64,000 bases of DNA from Nonomuraea coxensis DSM 45129 (GTDB taxonomy: Bacteria > Actinomycetota > Actinomycetes > Streptosporangiales > Streptosporangiaceae). Of this stretch, positions 9,033 to 17,628 are shown in pieces. Made by a program: the position numbers and the translations under genes. The first letter of the stretch is position 1. Every line of letters starts with the position of its first letter. The stretch covers positions 7,103,001 through 7,167,000 of the forward strand of contig NZ_CP068985.1 of the NCBI RefSeq assembly GCF_019397265.1, written 5' to 3'. Below the pieces are notes generated by a model. It was not told where the DNA came from, made no database searches, and saw nothing but the letters and a program-made list of their open reading frames with translations.

Positions 9033-10189
9033 GCGGCGTCCTCCAGGTGGTACACGCGCAGCGCGTTGTCCGTCCCGATCATGCGGGCCACCCGTACGGC
9101 GTCGCGCTCGCTCCATTCGCCGGCGTCGACCCAGTGCCGCAGGGCACGGCCGAGGCCGCGGCGGAACAGGTGGGCGCCGAGGAAGTGCAGCTCGGCGGGG
9201 CCCCAGGCGTCGGACGAGAACAGGATCTTGGCGAACGGGGCGAGCTCCAGCGACTCGGCGATCAGCTCGGCCGAGCGGCTGCCGGTGTAGTTGACGCCGA
9301 GCCCGACGTCGAAGTAGACGTGCGGGAACACCTGCGCGAGGTAGCCGGCGTTGCGCTGGTACGGGTAGCAGTGCAGGAGCAGCACGTCCACGCCGGTCGG
9401 CTCGACCAGCTTGAGCCACCGGGTGAGCAGCAGCGGGTCGCACATGTGCAGCTCGACGTCGGGGTCGCCGTACCCGGCGTGCAGTTGCAGCGGCAGGCCG
9501 CGCTCGGCCGCCGCCCACAGGCCGAGGCGCAGCAGGACGGGGTCGCTCACCCGCCACTCCCCGGTCCGCTCGGCGTCGGCGAGCCACCGGCCGGCCGCCG
9601 CGACGGCCTCGCGGTCGCCGGGCGGCGCGGGGTCGAAGGCGAAGCCGTGCCGGTAGGCGACGATGCTCTTGAGTCCGACGGCGTGCTCCGTACGGCGGCG
9701 CAGTTCCTCGCGGAAGCGGCCGGGCAGGTCGGCGGCGGCGACGCCGGACGCCGCGACGTCCTCCATGACCCGCTCGACCCGGACCACCTCGTGGGCGGGC
9801 CGGCCGGACACGGCCGTCATCCCGGCGGGGGCGAGGACGTCGTCCCCCCGGTAGCCGGTCTCGACGACGTAGCGGCCGACGCCGCTCGCGGTGAGGAGCC
9901 GCCGGTTGACCTCGGCCGCGCCGAGCCCGGAGCGGCGGGCCAGGTACTCCTCGGGGGAGGCGTGCGTGGGCAGCCCGAGCACGGGCGCGCACCAGCGGCG
10001 GACGGCGAACCCGATCTGGGAGTCGAACTGGGTCATGAACGCGGGGATCGGGCGGTCCGACTCGGTCACCAGGGTCTCGAACACGTCCCGGCCGAGGTCG
10101 TCGGCGGAGGCTCCGTGAACGTGGTGGTCGACCAGGGGAAGGGCGCCGAGTTCCGTCTCCAGCGCGGCGCCCGGGGTCTCAGTGGACAT
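9029..10189 (-). CDS. Amidohydrolase-2 family protein, FluG N-terminal-like
   Basis: A 386-aa TIM-barrel hydrolase. Metal ligands are visible as DHHVHG near residue 20, LQLHAGYGD, LLLHCYPY and LFSSDAWG. This is the module that forms the N-terminal half of FluG-type proteins, whose C-terminal half is a glutamine-synthetase-like ligase; here the ligase is the separate upstream gene and overlaps this one by 11 nt. Such pairs are thought to act on gamma-glutamyl or related amide bonds; the true substrate is unknown. Confidence 0.83.
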   Translation of the reverse strand: MSTETPGAALETELGALPLVDHHVHGASADDLGRDVFETLVTESDRPIPAFMTQFDSQIGFAVRRWCAPVLGLPTHASPEEYLARRSGLGAAEVNRRLLTASGVGRYVVETGYRGDDVLAPAGMTAVSGRPAHEVVRVERVMEDVAASGVAAADLPGRFREELRRRTEHAVGLKSIVAYRHGFAFDPAPPGDREAVAAAGRWLADAERTGEWRVSDPVLLRLGLWAAAERGLPLQLHAGYGDPDVELHMCDPLLLTRWLKLVEPTGVDVLLLHCYPYQRNAGYLAQVFPHVYFDVGLGVNYTGSRSAELIAESLELAPFAKILFSSDAWGPAELHFLGAHLFRRGLGRALRHWVDAGEWSERDAVRVARMIGTDNALRVYHLEDAA

Positions 10190-11474
10190 CGGCGACCTTC
10201 CTGCAGAGCTCGTGGGAGGGCAGGCCCGCGACGTGGTCCAGCTCGCTCCGCCGCACGGTGAGGAACGTGTGCAGCAGCTCGGGCGGGAACCAGCCGCGTG
10301 CCGCCTCGTCGGTTTCGAGCGCGGCGAGCGCCTCCTGCGGCGACGCGGGCAGCGGGGGCTCCCCGGCCAGGTCGGCCTCGCTGCTGGACTCGGGCCAGAC
10401 CCGGGCGGGCTCGCCGGCCGCGAGGCCGGCCAGTCCCGCGCGGACGAGGACGCCCAGCACCAGCCACGGGTTGGCGGTGGCGTCCGCGGCCCGGTACTCC
10501 AGGTGGAGCTGGGCGGCGGGGTCGGCGTCGCCGACGGCCACGGTGGGGGCGATGCGCAGCAGCGCCTCGCGGTTGCGTTCGGCGAGGAACACCCCGCCGG
10601 AGCTCCACCGGTGCGGGGTGAGCCGGATGCAGGAGGCGGGGCTGGGCGCGGTGACGGCCACGACCGCGGCGGCGTGCTTCAGGACGCCGGCGGCGAACGC
10701 GGCGGCGACGGCCGACAGCCTGCCGGGGGCGCCGGCGTCGTACATGACGGGGCCGCCGCCCGCCTGCCGCAGCGAGAAGTGCACGTGGACGCCGTTGCCG
10801 ACGGACTCAGGGTCGGGGATCGGCGCGAACGTGGCCCGGTGACCGCGCCTGCGGGCGAGGTCGCGGACGAGTTCGCGGAGGAGCACGGCGCGGTCGGCGG
10901 CGGCGAGGCCGGGGGCGGGCCGCAGGGTGATCTCGAACTGGCCGGGGCCGTACTCGGGCAGCCAGGTCTCCGGCTCCAGCCCGGCGTCCTCCAGCAGCGT
11001 GACCAGGTCGGTACCGAACGGTTCGGCGCGGCGGGCGCGCTGGAAGGAGAACGGCGGATCGTCGCCCCGCTCACCCCCTTCGAGCATGAACTCGTGCTCG
11101 AAGGAGGCGTGGATCTCCAGGCCGGCGCGTTCGCGCAGGTCGTCGAGGGCGGCGCGGAGGAAGCCGCGCGGGCAGCCTGGCCAGGGCGATCCGTCGAGGC
11201 CGGTCTGGTCGGCGAGGTAGAGCCGGGTGCCGGGCGTCCGCTCGTCGGCCGGGAGGTCGATCGCGGTGGCGGGGTCGGGCATCAGCCGCAGGTCGCCGAC
11301 CGAGCCGAACATGTTGCCGCCCGCGAGGTCGCCGAAGCTGTTCAGCGCCAGGTTGGCGGGGACCCAGCCCACTCCGCCCCGGAGCGTCTGTTCCAGCCTC
11401 GACACGGGCGCGGCCCTGCCGCGGACCTGCGCCGCGAGGTCGCAGGTCGCCACGAAGACGGTCCCGGTGGTCAT
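10179..11474 (-). CDS. Glutamine synthetase-like gamma-glutamyl ligase (FluG C-terminal-like)
   Basis: A 431-aa protein with the glutamine-synthetase catalytic fold: a LPEYGPGQFEITL glutamate-binding strand, the NGVHVHFSL stretch and the SPASCIRLTPHRWSSGG active-site segment. It is shorter and more divergent than GlnA, as expected for amine or polyamine gamma-glutamyl ligases. The ATG at 11474 has GGAGGAG upstream, better than an in-frame ATG at 11501. It is the first gene of an operon with the amidohydrolase, M20 and VOC genes and is divergent from the remnant region. Confidence 0.84.
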   Translation of the reverse strand: MTTGTVFVATCDLAAQVRGRAAPVSRLEQTLRGGVGWVPANLALNSFGDLAGGNMFGSVGDLRLMPDPATAIDLPADERTPGTRLYLADQTGLDGSPWPGCPRGFLRAALDDLRERAGLEIHASFEHEFMLEGGERGDDPPFSFQRARRAEPFGTDLVTLLEDAGLEPETWLPEYGPGQFEITLRPAPGLAAADRAVLLRELVRDLARRRGHRATFAPIPDPESVGNGVHVHFSLRQAGGGPVMYDAGAPGRLSAVAAAFAAGVLKHAAAVVAVTAPSPASCIRLTPHRWSSGGVFLAERNREALLRIAPTVAVGDADPAAQLHLEYRAADATANPWLVLGVLVRAGLAGLAAGEPARVWPESSSEADLAGEPPLPASPQEALAALETDEAARGWFPPELLHTFLTVRRSELDHVAGLPSHELCRKVADVH

Positions 11475-11521
11475 CGCACTCTCCTCCCGTCCGGTCGGCA
11501 CTCCCGCGACCGGCTGCCCAA

Positions 11522-11574
11522 ATGAAACATTTGATGCAAATCTCTGGTCAAGAGGGCGAGATGAAATTTATCAT
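11522..11574. promoter_or_regulatory. Two AT-rich imperfect palindromes in the ligase promoter
   Basis: ATGAAACATTTGAT at 11522-11535 and ATGAAATTTATCAT at 11561-11574 share a TGAAA core and are symmetric at 10 of 14 positions each. They stand out in the GC-rich context just upstream of the ligase operon. MurR/RpiR-family proteins often bind TGAAA-type repeats and such a regulator is encoded 1.8 kb away, so it is a candidate binder. Confidence 0.35.
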
Positions 11575-11646
11575 GCACGTTACTCACCGCACCCGGAGAG
11601 AAAGCGCAGGTCACGGCGCTCTCCGCCGCCGACCGGAAGGGCAGCC

Positions 11647-11826
11647 ATGACCAGAAACGCCTCCCTGGACGGGCTTTCCGGCGCCGTCGCCCTCGTCACC
11701 GTCTCGTCGGCGGCGGCCAGGTCCGCCCGGGTGGGCGCCTCCCACTACTGCTCGTCGAAGGCGGCCGTGGAGATGCTCACCAAGGTGCCGGCGCTCGAAC
11801 TGGCCCCCCTCGGCGTCACGGTGAAA
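11647..11826 (+). pseudogene. Short-chain dehydrogenase remnant with internal deletion
   Basis: From an ATG with a GGAAGGG ribosome-binding site the frame reads an SDR-like opening (LDGLSGAVALVT). It jumps directly to the end of the SDR core: VSSAAARSARVGASHYCSSK with the catalytic Tyr-x-x-x-Lys, then ELAPLGVTV. The nucleotide-binding Gly motif and about 120 middle residues are missing, and after GVTV the sequence leaves the family. No complete SDR gene is present. The open frame runs on into the next remnant. Confidence 0.6.
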
Positions 11827-11865
11827 GATCGACCCCGTCCCCCCGATCCGCAGAGAGGCTTCACC

Positions 11866-12082
11866 GTGGCCCGTCTCCCCTTCGGCCGACCCCGGACCCG
11901 CCGCCGGACCGTCGCCGTCATCGCACTCGCCGGCGCCCTGACCGCCGCCACCGCCTGTTCCTCGTCCACCACCGCGTCCGAGAGCGCCGCCCCCGAAGGC
12001 GGCGGCGAGGAGATCCAGATCGGCCTGCTCGCCCCGCTGACCGGCGGGTCCGCCGCCGACGGCAAGGGCATGCAGCAGGGCG
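11866..12082 (+). pseudogene. 5' fragment of a LivJ-like ABC substrate-binding lipoprotein gene
   Basis: A GTG with GAGAGG upstream starts a clear lipoprotein signal peptide (RTVAVIALAGALTAATACSS), a Ser/Glu-rich linker and then IQIGLLAPLTGG, the first strand of branched-chain-amino-acid binding proteins of the Peripla_BP_6 type. Homology stops at GMQQG near 12080, where the DNA switches to M20 peptidase sequence in another frame. Only about 70 codons of a gene normally near 400 remain. Confidence 0.65.
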
Positions 12083-13279
12083 CACGACAAGATCGTCGGC
12101 GCGGAGAGCGACGTCAGCGCGCTGCTGGCCGACCTCTACGCCGAGGCGGGCGCGGACGTCACCAAGGTCACCGCCGAGCCCCGCCGCGACAACGTGTGCG
12201 GCGTCGTCGCCGGCGCGGGCGGCGGGCGGTCGCTGCTGCTCAACGGGCACGTCGACGTGGTGCCCGAGGGCCGGCTCGACCGGTGGCGCGGCAACCCGTT
12301 CCAGGCCGTCGTCACCGACGACAAGGTGGTCGGGCGCGGCGCGACCGACATGAAGGGCGGCCTGATCGCCGCCGCCTACGCCGCCGTCGCGCTGCGCCGG
12401 GCCGGGGTGCGCCTCGCGGGCGACCTCGTCCTCCAGGGCGTCGTCGGCGAGGAGGTCGGCGACCACGAGGCGGGCACCACGGCCGTGCTGGAGGCCGGGT
12501 TCACCGCCGACGCGGCCATCGTCTGCGAGCCGTCCGGGCAGGCGGGCACCCTGCCGGCGTCGGTCCCGGTGACCCCCGGCCTGCTCTGGTTCAGCATCTC
12601 GCTGGAGGGCAAGACCGCCCACTCCGGGCTGCGCGGCATGACCGTGCACCCCACGCTCGAAGGCGACGCGCTCGGCGTGAACACCGTCGACAAGTTCTGG
12701 ACCGTCTACCAGGCGCTGCGCGCCCTGGAGGACGAGTGGGCCCGGCACAACAGGCACCCGCTCTTCCCGCCCGGCTACTTCAACCTGCTGCCGGGCGTGC
12801 TGCGGGCGAACCCGTCCGGGATCCTCGTGCCGTTCTTCCTCGCCGACGAGCTGACCGTCGAGTACTGCGTCTACCACCACCCCGACCGGTCCAACGAGGA
12901 GGTCATCGCCGAGATCGAGGGCCGCGTCCTCGCGGCCTGCGCCGCCGACCCGTGGCTGCGCGAGCACCCGCCGGTCTTCGAGTGGAAGCTGCTGTGGCCG
13001 CCGTACTCGCTGCCCGACGACGCCCCGCTCAACGCGGTGGTGGCGGGCGCGCACGCCGCCGCGGCCGGCGGCGTGGCGCCGCAGCGGGCCGGCTTCATGG
13101 GCGTGTGCGACCTGACGTGGATGGACCGCAAGGGCCTCGGCGGCCTGGTCTACGGGCCCGGCGTCGGCTTCACCGCGCACGCCGAGAACGAGTACGTCGA
13201 GATCGCGCAGCTCGTCCAGTCGGCGAAGACGTACGCGCTGACCGCCATCGACTGGTGCGGGCTCACGGACGGTGCGTGA
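12083..13279 (+). pseudogene. M20 (ArgE/DapE-like) peptidase lacking its N-terminus
   Basis: The M20 catalytic core is intact from about 12083: NGHVDVVPEG (metal His/Asp), GRGATDMKGG (bridging Asp), VVGEEVGDHEAG (catalytic Glu), CEPSGQ and the late TAHAENEYVE His. The first 20-40 residues of the family and any native start are absent, replaced by the binding-protein fragment in a different frame. A GTG at 12194 could start a shorter product, but it would also lose the first strand and helix. I call it a probable pseudogene; a functional truncated enzyme is not excluded. Confidence 0.6.
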
Positions 13280-13348
13280 ACCGCGTACGCTTTTGCGGCG
13301 CGCCGCCCTTCGGCGGGCGGCGCGCCGTCTCTTCCCTCAGGAGGCAGG

Positions 13349-14263
13349 GTGACAACCGGCGCGTCCGAGTCCCGCACCGTCGCGGCGCAGCTCCGCGAGG
13401 TGCTGCCCCAGCTTCCGAGGGCGGAGCAGCGGGTGGCCCGCGCCCTCCTCGCCGGCTACCCCACCGCGGGCCTCGAACCGCTCGCGATCGTCGCCAAGCT
13501 CGCCCAGACCAGCGCCGCGACCGTGCTGCGGCTGGCCTACCGGCTCGGCTTCGAGGGCTACCCGGAGCTGCAGCAGGCGATCAAGCGGGAGACCCAGCAG
13601 CGCTACACCTCCCCGCTGGCGCAGTACGGCACCCCGCAGGAGGACTCCGACAGCGTCCTGGGGCGGTCCGGCCGGGTGCTTCTTGAGGCGACCGCGGCGA
13701 CCTTCGAGCAACTGCCGGAGGGCGAGCTGCTCAAGGCCGCCGCGCTGCTGGCCGATCCCGGCCGGCGCGTCTCGGCGCTCGGCGGGCGCTTCAGCACCAT
13801 CCTCGCCCAATACCTCATCGCCCACCTCCAGCAGCTGCGGCCGGGCACCGTCCACCTGGCGGGCTCGACCGCCGACCACGCGGCCCACCTGCTCGACATG
13901 GGCCGCCGGGACGTGCTCGTCCTGTTCGACTACCGCCGCTACCAGCGCGAGAGCATCGCCTTCGCCAACGCCGCCGCCGCCCGCAACGTCAAGATCGTGC
14001 TGCTGACGGACCCGTGGCTGTCCCCGGCCGCCGCGGTGGCCGACGTGGTGCTGCCCGCCCAGGTGCGCTCGCCGTCCCCGTTCGACTCGCTCACCCCGGC
14101 CGTGGCCCTGCTGGAGACGCTGATCGCGGCGGTGGTCGAGGAGCTGGGCGAGGTCGGGAGGACCCGCGTGGCCGAGTACGACCAGATGGCCGACGACGTC
14201 CTCCGGGAGGACGACCGCCAGACCCCGTCCAAGGAACGCCCTCCCAGACCGCCGGGCGACTGA
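13349..14263 (+). CDS. MurR/RpiR-family transcriptional regulator
   Basis: A 304-aa regulator with an N-terminal HTH_6 domain (about residues 10-85: LPRAEQRVARALLAGYP, IVAKLAQTSAATVLRLAYRL) and a C-terminal SIS sugar-phosphate-binding domain (about 120-260: VSALGGRFSTILAQYL, VLVLFDYRRYQRESI). The GTG start is preceded by AGGAGGCAGG. Family members respond to phosphosugars or amino-sugar metabolites. Its neighbours, the M20 remnant and the ligase/M20 operon, suggest control of amide or amino-acid conjugate metabolism, but no direct link is visible. Confidence 0.87.
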   Translation: MTTGASESRTVAAQLREVLPQLPRAEQRVARALLAGYPTAGLEPLAIVAKLAQTSAATVLRLAYRLGFEGYPELQQAIKRETQQRYTSPLAQYGTPQEDSDSVLGRSGRVLLEATAATFEQLPEGELLKAAALLADPGRRVSALGGRFSTILAQYLIAHLQQLRPGTVHLAGSTADHAAHLLDMGRRDVLVLFDYRRYQRESIAFANAAAARNVKIVLLTDPWLSPAAAVADVVLPAQVRSPSPFDSLTPAVALLETLIAAVVEELGEVGRTRVAEYDQMADDVLREDDRQTPSKERPPRPPGD

Positions 14264-14347
14264 GCGACGGCTCACCCCTCGGGGATGCGCGACCCACGGC
14301 CACCACGTAAAGTGTTGGTACAGTCACGTAGAGCTATAGGGGTGGTC

Positions 14348-15070
14348 ATGGTCGTGCCGCGTCACGTGGCCTGTGTGATGGACGGGAACGGCCGCTGGGC
14401 CGCGCAGCGGTCGCTGCCGCGCACGGCGGGTCACGAGGCGGCCGAGGCCGCCGTCATGGACGTCATCGAGGCGGCGCGCTCCTCCGGGGTCACCTGGCTG
14501 AGCCTCTACGCCTTCTCCACGGAAAACTGGCGGCGGCCGTCCGGCGAGGTCGACATCCTCATGCGGCTCGTCCGCCGCGCCATCCGCAAGCACGCGCCGG
14601 TGCTGCACACGCGGGGCATCCGCTGCAGGTTCCTCGGCATGACCGATCCGCGCATCCCGGCGCCACTGGTCCAGGACATCACCGACCTGATGACGCTCAC
14701 CCGCGACAACCGGCGCATGACGCTGACCGTCGCCTTCGACCACGGCGGCCGCCGCGACATCGTGGAGGCCGCGCGGTCGCTGATCCGGTCGGCGACGCCG
14801 CCCGACCAGGTCACCGAGGCCAGCTTCGCCGAGCACCTGCCCTACGCCGACACGCCCGACGTCGACCTGGTCATCCGCACCTCCGGCGAGCAGCGCATCT
14901 CCAACTTCATGCTCTGGCAGGTGGCCTACGCCGAGTGGGTCTTCCCCCAGGTGCTCTGGCCCGACTTCCGCGCCGCCCACTTCTGGGAATGCCTCGACGC
15001 CTACCTGCGTCGTCAGCGCCGCTTCGGCGACGTACGCCCCACCACCATGACAGGAAAGGGCATCCGATGA
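14348..15070 (+). CDS. cis-Isoprenyl diphosphate synthase (UppS family)
   Basis: A 240-aa cis-prenyltransferase. The catalytic-Asp motif HVACVMDGNGRWA is at residues 6-18, AFSTENWRRP at about 58-67, DHGGRRDI at about 134-141 and RTSGEQRISNF near residue 180, with the IPP-binding Arg residues. The ATG at 14348 follows AGGGGTGG; an upstream in-frame ATG at 14285 would add a non-homologous tail. The next gene starts inside this stop codon (ATGA). The operon partner is an oxygenase, so it may serve a specialised polyprenyl rather than cell-wall undecaprenyl synthesis; this is inference. Confidence 0.88.
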   Translation: MVVPRHVACVMDGNGRWAAQRSLPRTAGHEAAEAAVMDVIEAARSSGVTWLSLYAFSTENWRRPSGEVDILMRLVRRAIRKHAPVLHTRGIRCRFLGMTDPRIPAPLVQDITDLMTLTRDNRRMTLTVAFDHGGRRDIVEAARSLIRSATPPDQVTEASFAEHLPYADTPDVDLVIRTSGEQRISNFMLWQVAYAEWVFPQVLWPDFRAAHFWECLDAYLRRQRRFGDVRPTTMTGKGIR

Positions 15071-16491
15071 GCCACACCATCCCGCAGGACGCCGTCGACG
15101 TCTTCGGGCCCGACTCCCTCCTGCGCCGCCTGGTCCACGAGGCGCGCTGGGGTCTCGCCGTGACCCGGGCCACCCTGCTGGAGGCCGCCCACCCGCAGAT
15201 CGGCGCGGCGCTGATGGAGAACTCCACCTTCCTCACGCACCCGTGGCGGCGCCTGCGCAACACCGCGACGAGCTCGCGGCGGCTCCTCGACCCCGACCCG
15301 CGCGTACGCGACCGCGAGGCGGCCCGGCTCAACCGCCTCCACTCCCGCATGTCCGGCGTCGACGCCCAGGGCCGGCCCTACGACGCGACCGACCCGGCGG
15401 CGCGCGCCTGGGTGGTGGCGACCCTGTTCGAGTCGACGGTGACGATGTGCCGGCTGAGCGGCGAAGCGCTCGACGCCGAGGCGATGCGGCGGCTCTACGA
15501 GGAGCACCGCACGTTCCTGACCCTGATCGACGGCACCAGTGACCACCTGCCCGCGACGCTGCGGGAGTTCTGGCCCTACTACGACGACGTCGTCGAGCAC
15601 CACCTGGAGAACAACGAGGCGGTGGGCGTCATCCTCTACCGGCTCTTCGCCACCGTGCCGGCGCCTCCGGTGCTGCGCGGCTACCCCGCGGTGTGGACCG
15701 CGGGCCGCGCCGTGGCGGGCCCGATGGCGACCGCGGTCATCATCGCCTCGCTCCCCGAAGCCTTCAGCCGGCGCGTGGCCCTGCCCGACCTGCCGGGAGC
15801 CAGGACCCTCATGCAGACCACCTACCTCGGCGCCGCCCTCGCCACCCGCTACCTCCCGGAGAGCTGGACGCGGGCGGAGTTCTTCATGGGCCTGCTGGAC
15901 CCCTCCCCCAAGGGCGCGGGCCCGTGGGAGTCCGTACGCCGCCGGGCCGGCAAGGCCGCGGCGCTGGCGCGGCTCCTCACCCCGGCCGCCGGCGGTGGCG
16001 AGGACGAGCCGGCGACCCGGTCCGCCGACCGGTTCTTCGCCGACGTCCTCGACCAGACCGGCGACGGCTACCTGCGCTGGCCCGACGTGGCGGCCATGGC
16101 CAGGGAGATCGCCACCCGGCTCGACCTGGGCGAGCAGGAGGAGGAGCGGCTGTTCCAGGCGTACGCCGCCTGGTGGCGCGAGCTGCAGACCGCCCTCGAC
16201 GGCGACGGCGACGGCCGGGTCACCCGCTACGAATACGCCGCCGCGGCCGCCCGCCTGCCCAGCACCGGGCTCGTCAGGATCGCCGACGTGCTGTTCGACG
16301 TCACCGACGTGGACGACGACGAGAAGATCGACGCCGAGGAATACCTCAACCTGTTCCGCACGGCCTTCCACCGCGACCTGACCGGCAACGGCGACAGCTA
16401 CTCCCGCGCCGCCTTCGTCAGGCAGTTCGTCTCCTTCATGTCCGGCCAGCAGCACTCCAACGCCTACGTCTCGCTGCTGGCATCCGGATGA
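15067..16491 (+). CDS. MpaB/DUF2236-family oxygenase fused to a four-EF-hand domain
   Basis: A 474-aa protein with two parts. Residues 1 to about 300 match the DUF2236/MpaB family (relatives include rubber-cleaving Lcp): RRLVHEARWGLAVTRATLL, HPWRRLRNT, WPYYDDVVEHHLE. From about residue 315 on there are four EF-hand loops: DQTGDGYLRWPD, DGDGDGRVTRYE, DVDDDEKIDAEE and DLTGNGDSYSRA; the second and third have canonical Ca-ligand spacing. The layout resembles calerythrin-like proteins appended to an oxygenase. It overlaps the prenyltransferase stop by ATGA, so a polyprenyl substrate and Ca control are plausible. No signal peptide is seen. Confidence 0.8.
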   Translation: MSHTIPQDAVDVFGPDSLLRRLVHEARWGLAVTRATLLEAAHPQIGAALMENSTFLTHPWRRLRNTATSSRRLLDPDPRVRDREAARLNRLHSRMSGVDAQGRPYDATDPAARAWVVATLFESTVTMCRLSGEALDAEAMRRLYEEHRTFLTLIDGTSDHLPATLREFWPYYDDVVEHHLENNEAVGVILYRLFATVPAPPVLRGYPAVWTAGRAVAGPMATAVIIASLPEAFSRRVALPDLPGARTLMQTTYLGAALATRYLPESWTRAEFFMGLLDPSPKGAGPWESVRRRAGKAAALARLLTPAAGGGEDEPATRSADRFFADVLDQTGDGYLRWPDVAAMAREIATRLDLGEQEEERLFQAYAAWWRELQTALDGDGDGRVTRYEYAAAAARLPSTGLVRIADVLFDVTDVDDDEKIDAEEYLNLFRTAFHRDLTGNGDSYSRAAFVRQFVSFMSGQQHSNAYVSLLASG

Positions 16492-17024
16492 CCGAGGTGG
16501 AGCAGATCGCGGCGCTGCTGCGCGAGCGGAACGCCGTCGATGCGGAGATGGCGGCGATCATCCGGCGGCCGATGACCGCGGGCCACCTGGGTGAGTGGGT
16601 CGCGGCGCGGGTCTTCGGCATCGAGCTGGAGACGTCGGCGGTGACCGCCGCGTTCGACGGCCGGTTCACGTCCGGTCCGCTGCGGGGGCGGACGGTCAAC
16701 GTGAAGTGGTATCTCAAGCGCGAGGGCCTCCTGGACCTGACCGAGCGGGCGGAGCTGGACCATTACCTCGTGCTGGCGGGGCCCGCGTCGCCGGCGGCCT
16801 CGTCGCGGGGTGGCACGCGCCCCTGGTGCATCGAGTCGGTCCACGTGTTCGACGCCCGGCAGGTGGTGGCGGAGTTGCGGGCGCGCGGGGTCAGGGTCGG
16901 AACGGCCTCCAGTGTCCGGGCCGCGCAGTGGGCGGCGGCCGAGATCTACCCGCGCGCGAGCAATCCGGTGCTTCCCGTGCGGCCCGAGCAGGCGGAGCTC
17001 CTGCGGCTCTTCGCCCCTCGATGA
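16488..17024 (+). CDS. DUF6998-like protein
   Basis: A 178-aa soluble protein starting inside the stop codon of the oxygenase gene (ATGA). It contains the pattern GHLGEWVAARVFGIELE, then GRTVNVKWYLKREGLLD and HYLVLAGP, as in small actinobacterial proteins of the DUF6998 type, which have a nuclease-like alpha/beta look. No function is established for the family and its role in the prenyltransferase/oxygenase operon is unclear. Confidence 0.7.
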   Translation: MTEVEQIAALLRERNAVDAEMAAIIRRPMTAGHLGEWVAARVFGIELETSAVTAAFDGRFTSGPLRGRTVNVKWYLKREGLLDLTERAELDHYLVLAGPASPAASSRGGTRPWCIESVHVFDARQVVAELRARGVRVGTASSVRAAQWAAAEIYPRASNPVLPVRPEQAELLRLFAPR

Positions 17025-17102
17025 GCGCGGCCGGCCGCCTGCCAGGCCGGAAAACGGAAAGCGAACGTGTGCGACGCAGACTGGCGTAAGCGGCCTCCGC
17101 CT

Positions 17103-17327
17103 TTATGACGGCGGCATTCCTGGCGGCGGGCACCGTACAAGAATTACGCCACCTATGCGGCTTGCCGGCGGGTGGGAGTCCGTACTGGCTGCTGAGCGTT
17201 TACCGATGACTTCGTGACCTGCGGTTTCTGGTTGTTCGATGCGGACGCGCAGCAGCCAGTAGGCCCCCAGCATTTCCCGGCTCTGCCGGCGGCAGGATTC
17301 GTCGGTGGCGTAGTTTTTGTGGTCCAC
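17103..17327 (-). CDS. Small hypothetical ORF in a 600-bp gap
   Basis: A 74-codon frame begins with GTG preceded by GGGAGGGG five to six bases upstream and opens with MDHKNYATDESCRRQSREML. The first 40 codons show normal third-position GC use; the rest is Pro/Ser-rich. I recognise no family. It could be a real small gene or a decayed one. Confidence 0.25.
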   Translation of the reverse strand: MDHKNYATDESCRRQSREMLGAYWLLRVRIEQPETAGHEVIGKRSAASTDSHPPASRIGGVILVRCPPPGMPPS

Positions 17328-17490
17328 CGGCCCCTCCCGCGGTCAGGAATCCTGCCGTCAGGAGCGTTGAGGCGGCCTGCGCCGGTCTACGTCGCGGCCC
17401 ATTTTCCCTTTTCGTTTTGCGGAAGCGGGTCAATACCGGAATTGTCCTTCCACTGTCGCGGCCTGCGGCTCCCGTGCCTTACACAGACTT

Positions 17491-17567
17491 GTTGATCTTG
17501 TCAACGGCAAGAGTCATCAAAACGGGACCACCTCTTGTGATGATCTTCATCGTTAAGTTCTGATCTT
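17491..17567. promoter_or_regulatory. Three TGATCTT repeats, two inside short palindromes
   Basis: TGATCTT occurs at 17493-17499, 17541-17547 and 17561-17567. The first sits in GTTGATCTTGTCAAC (5-bp arms) and the second in GATGATCTTCATC (5-bp arms). The last two are 20 bp apart start to start, close to two helical turns. They lie 60-140 bp before the precursor-peptide ATG and probably form a regulator-binding region. No regulator gene is adjacent. Confidence 0.35.
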
Positions 17568-17628
17568 GGTTCGACGTACGTTGCAGGCGCCGACAAGCAC
17601 CTCCACAGCGCTCGACAGAGGAGATTGC

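Larger units (their letters stand above)
17025..17628. other. Intergenic region upstream of the peptide gene
   Basis: About 600 bp between the DUF6998-like gene and the peptide precursor. Apart from the doubtful small ORF at 17103-17327 it holds no recognisable gene. Its right part (17490-17600) is unusually AT-rich for this genome and carries three TGATCTT repeats described separately, so it looks like the promoter of the peptide operon. Confidence 0.5.

Noticed and set aside
9033..9992. Upstream extension of the M20 amidohydrolase frame to 9992
   Set aside because: That part is a shadow of the amidohydrolase-2 gene; M20 homology starts at GTG 9032 with a 4-nt overlap.
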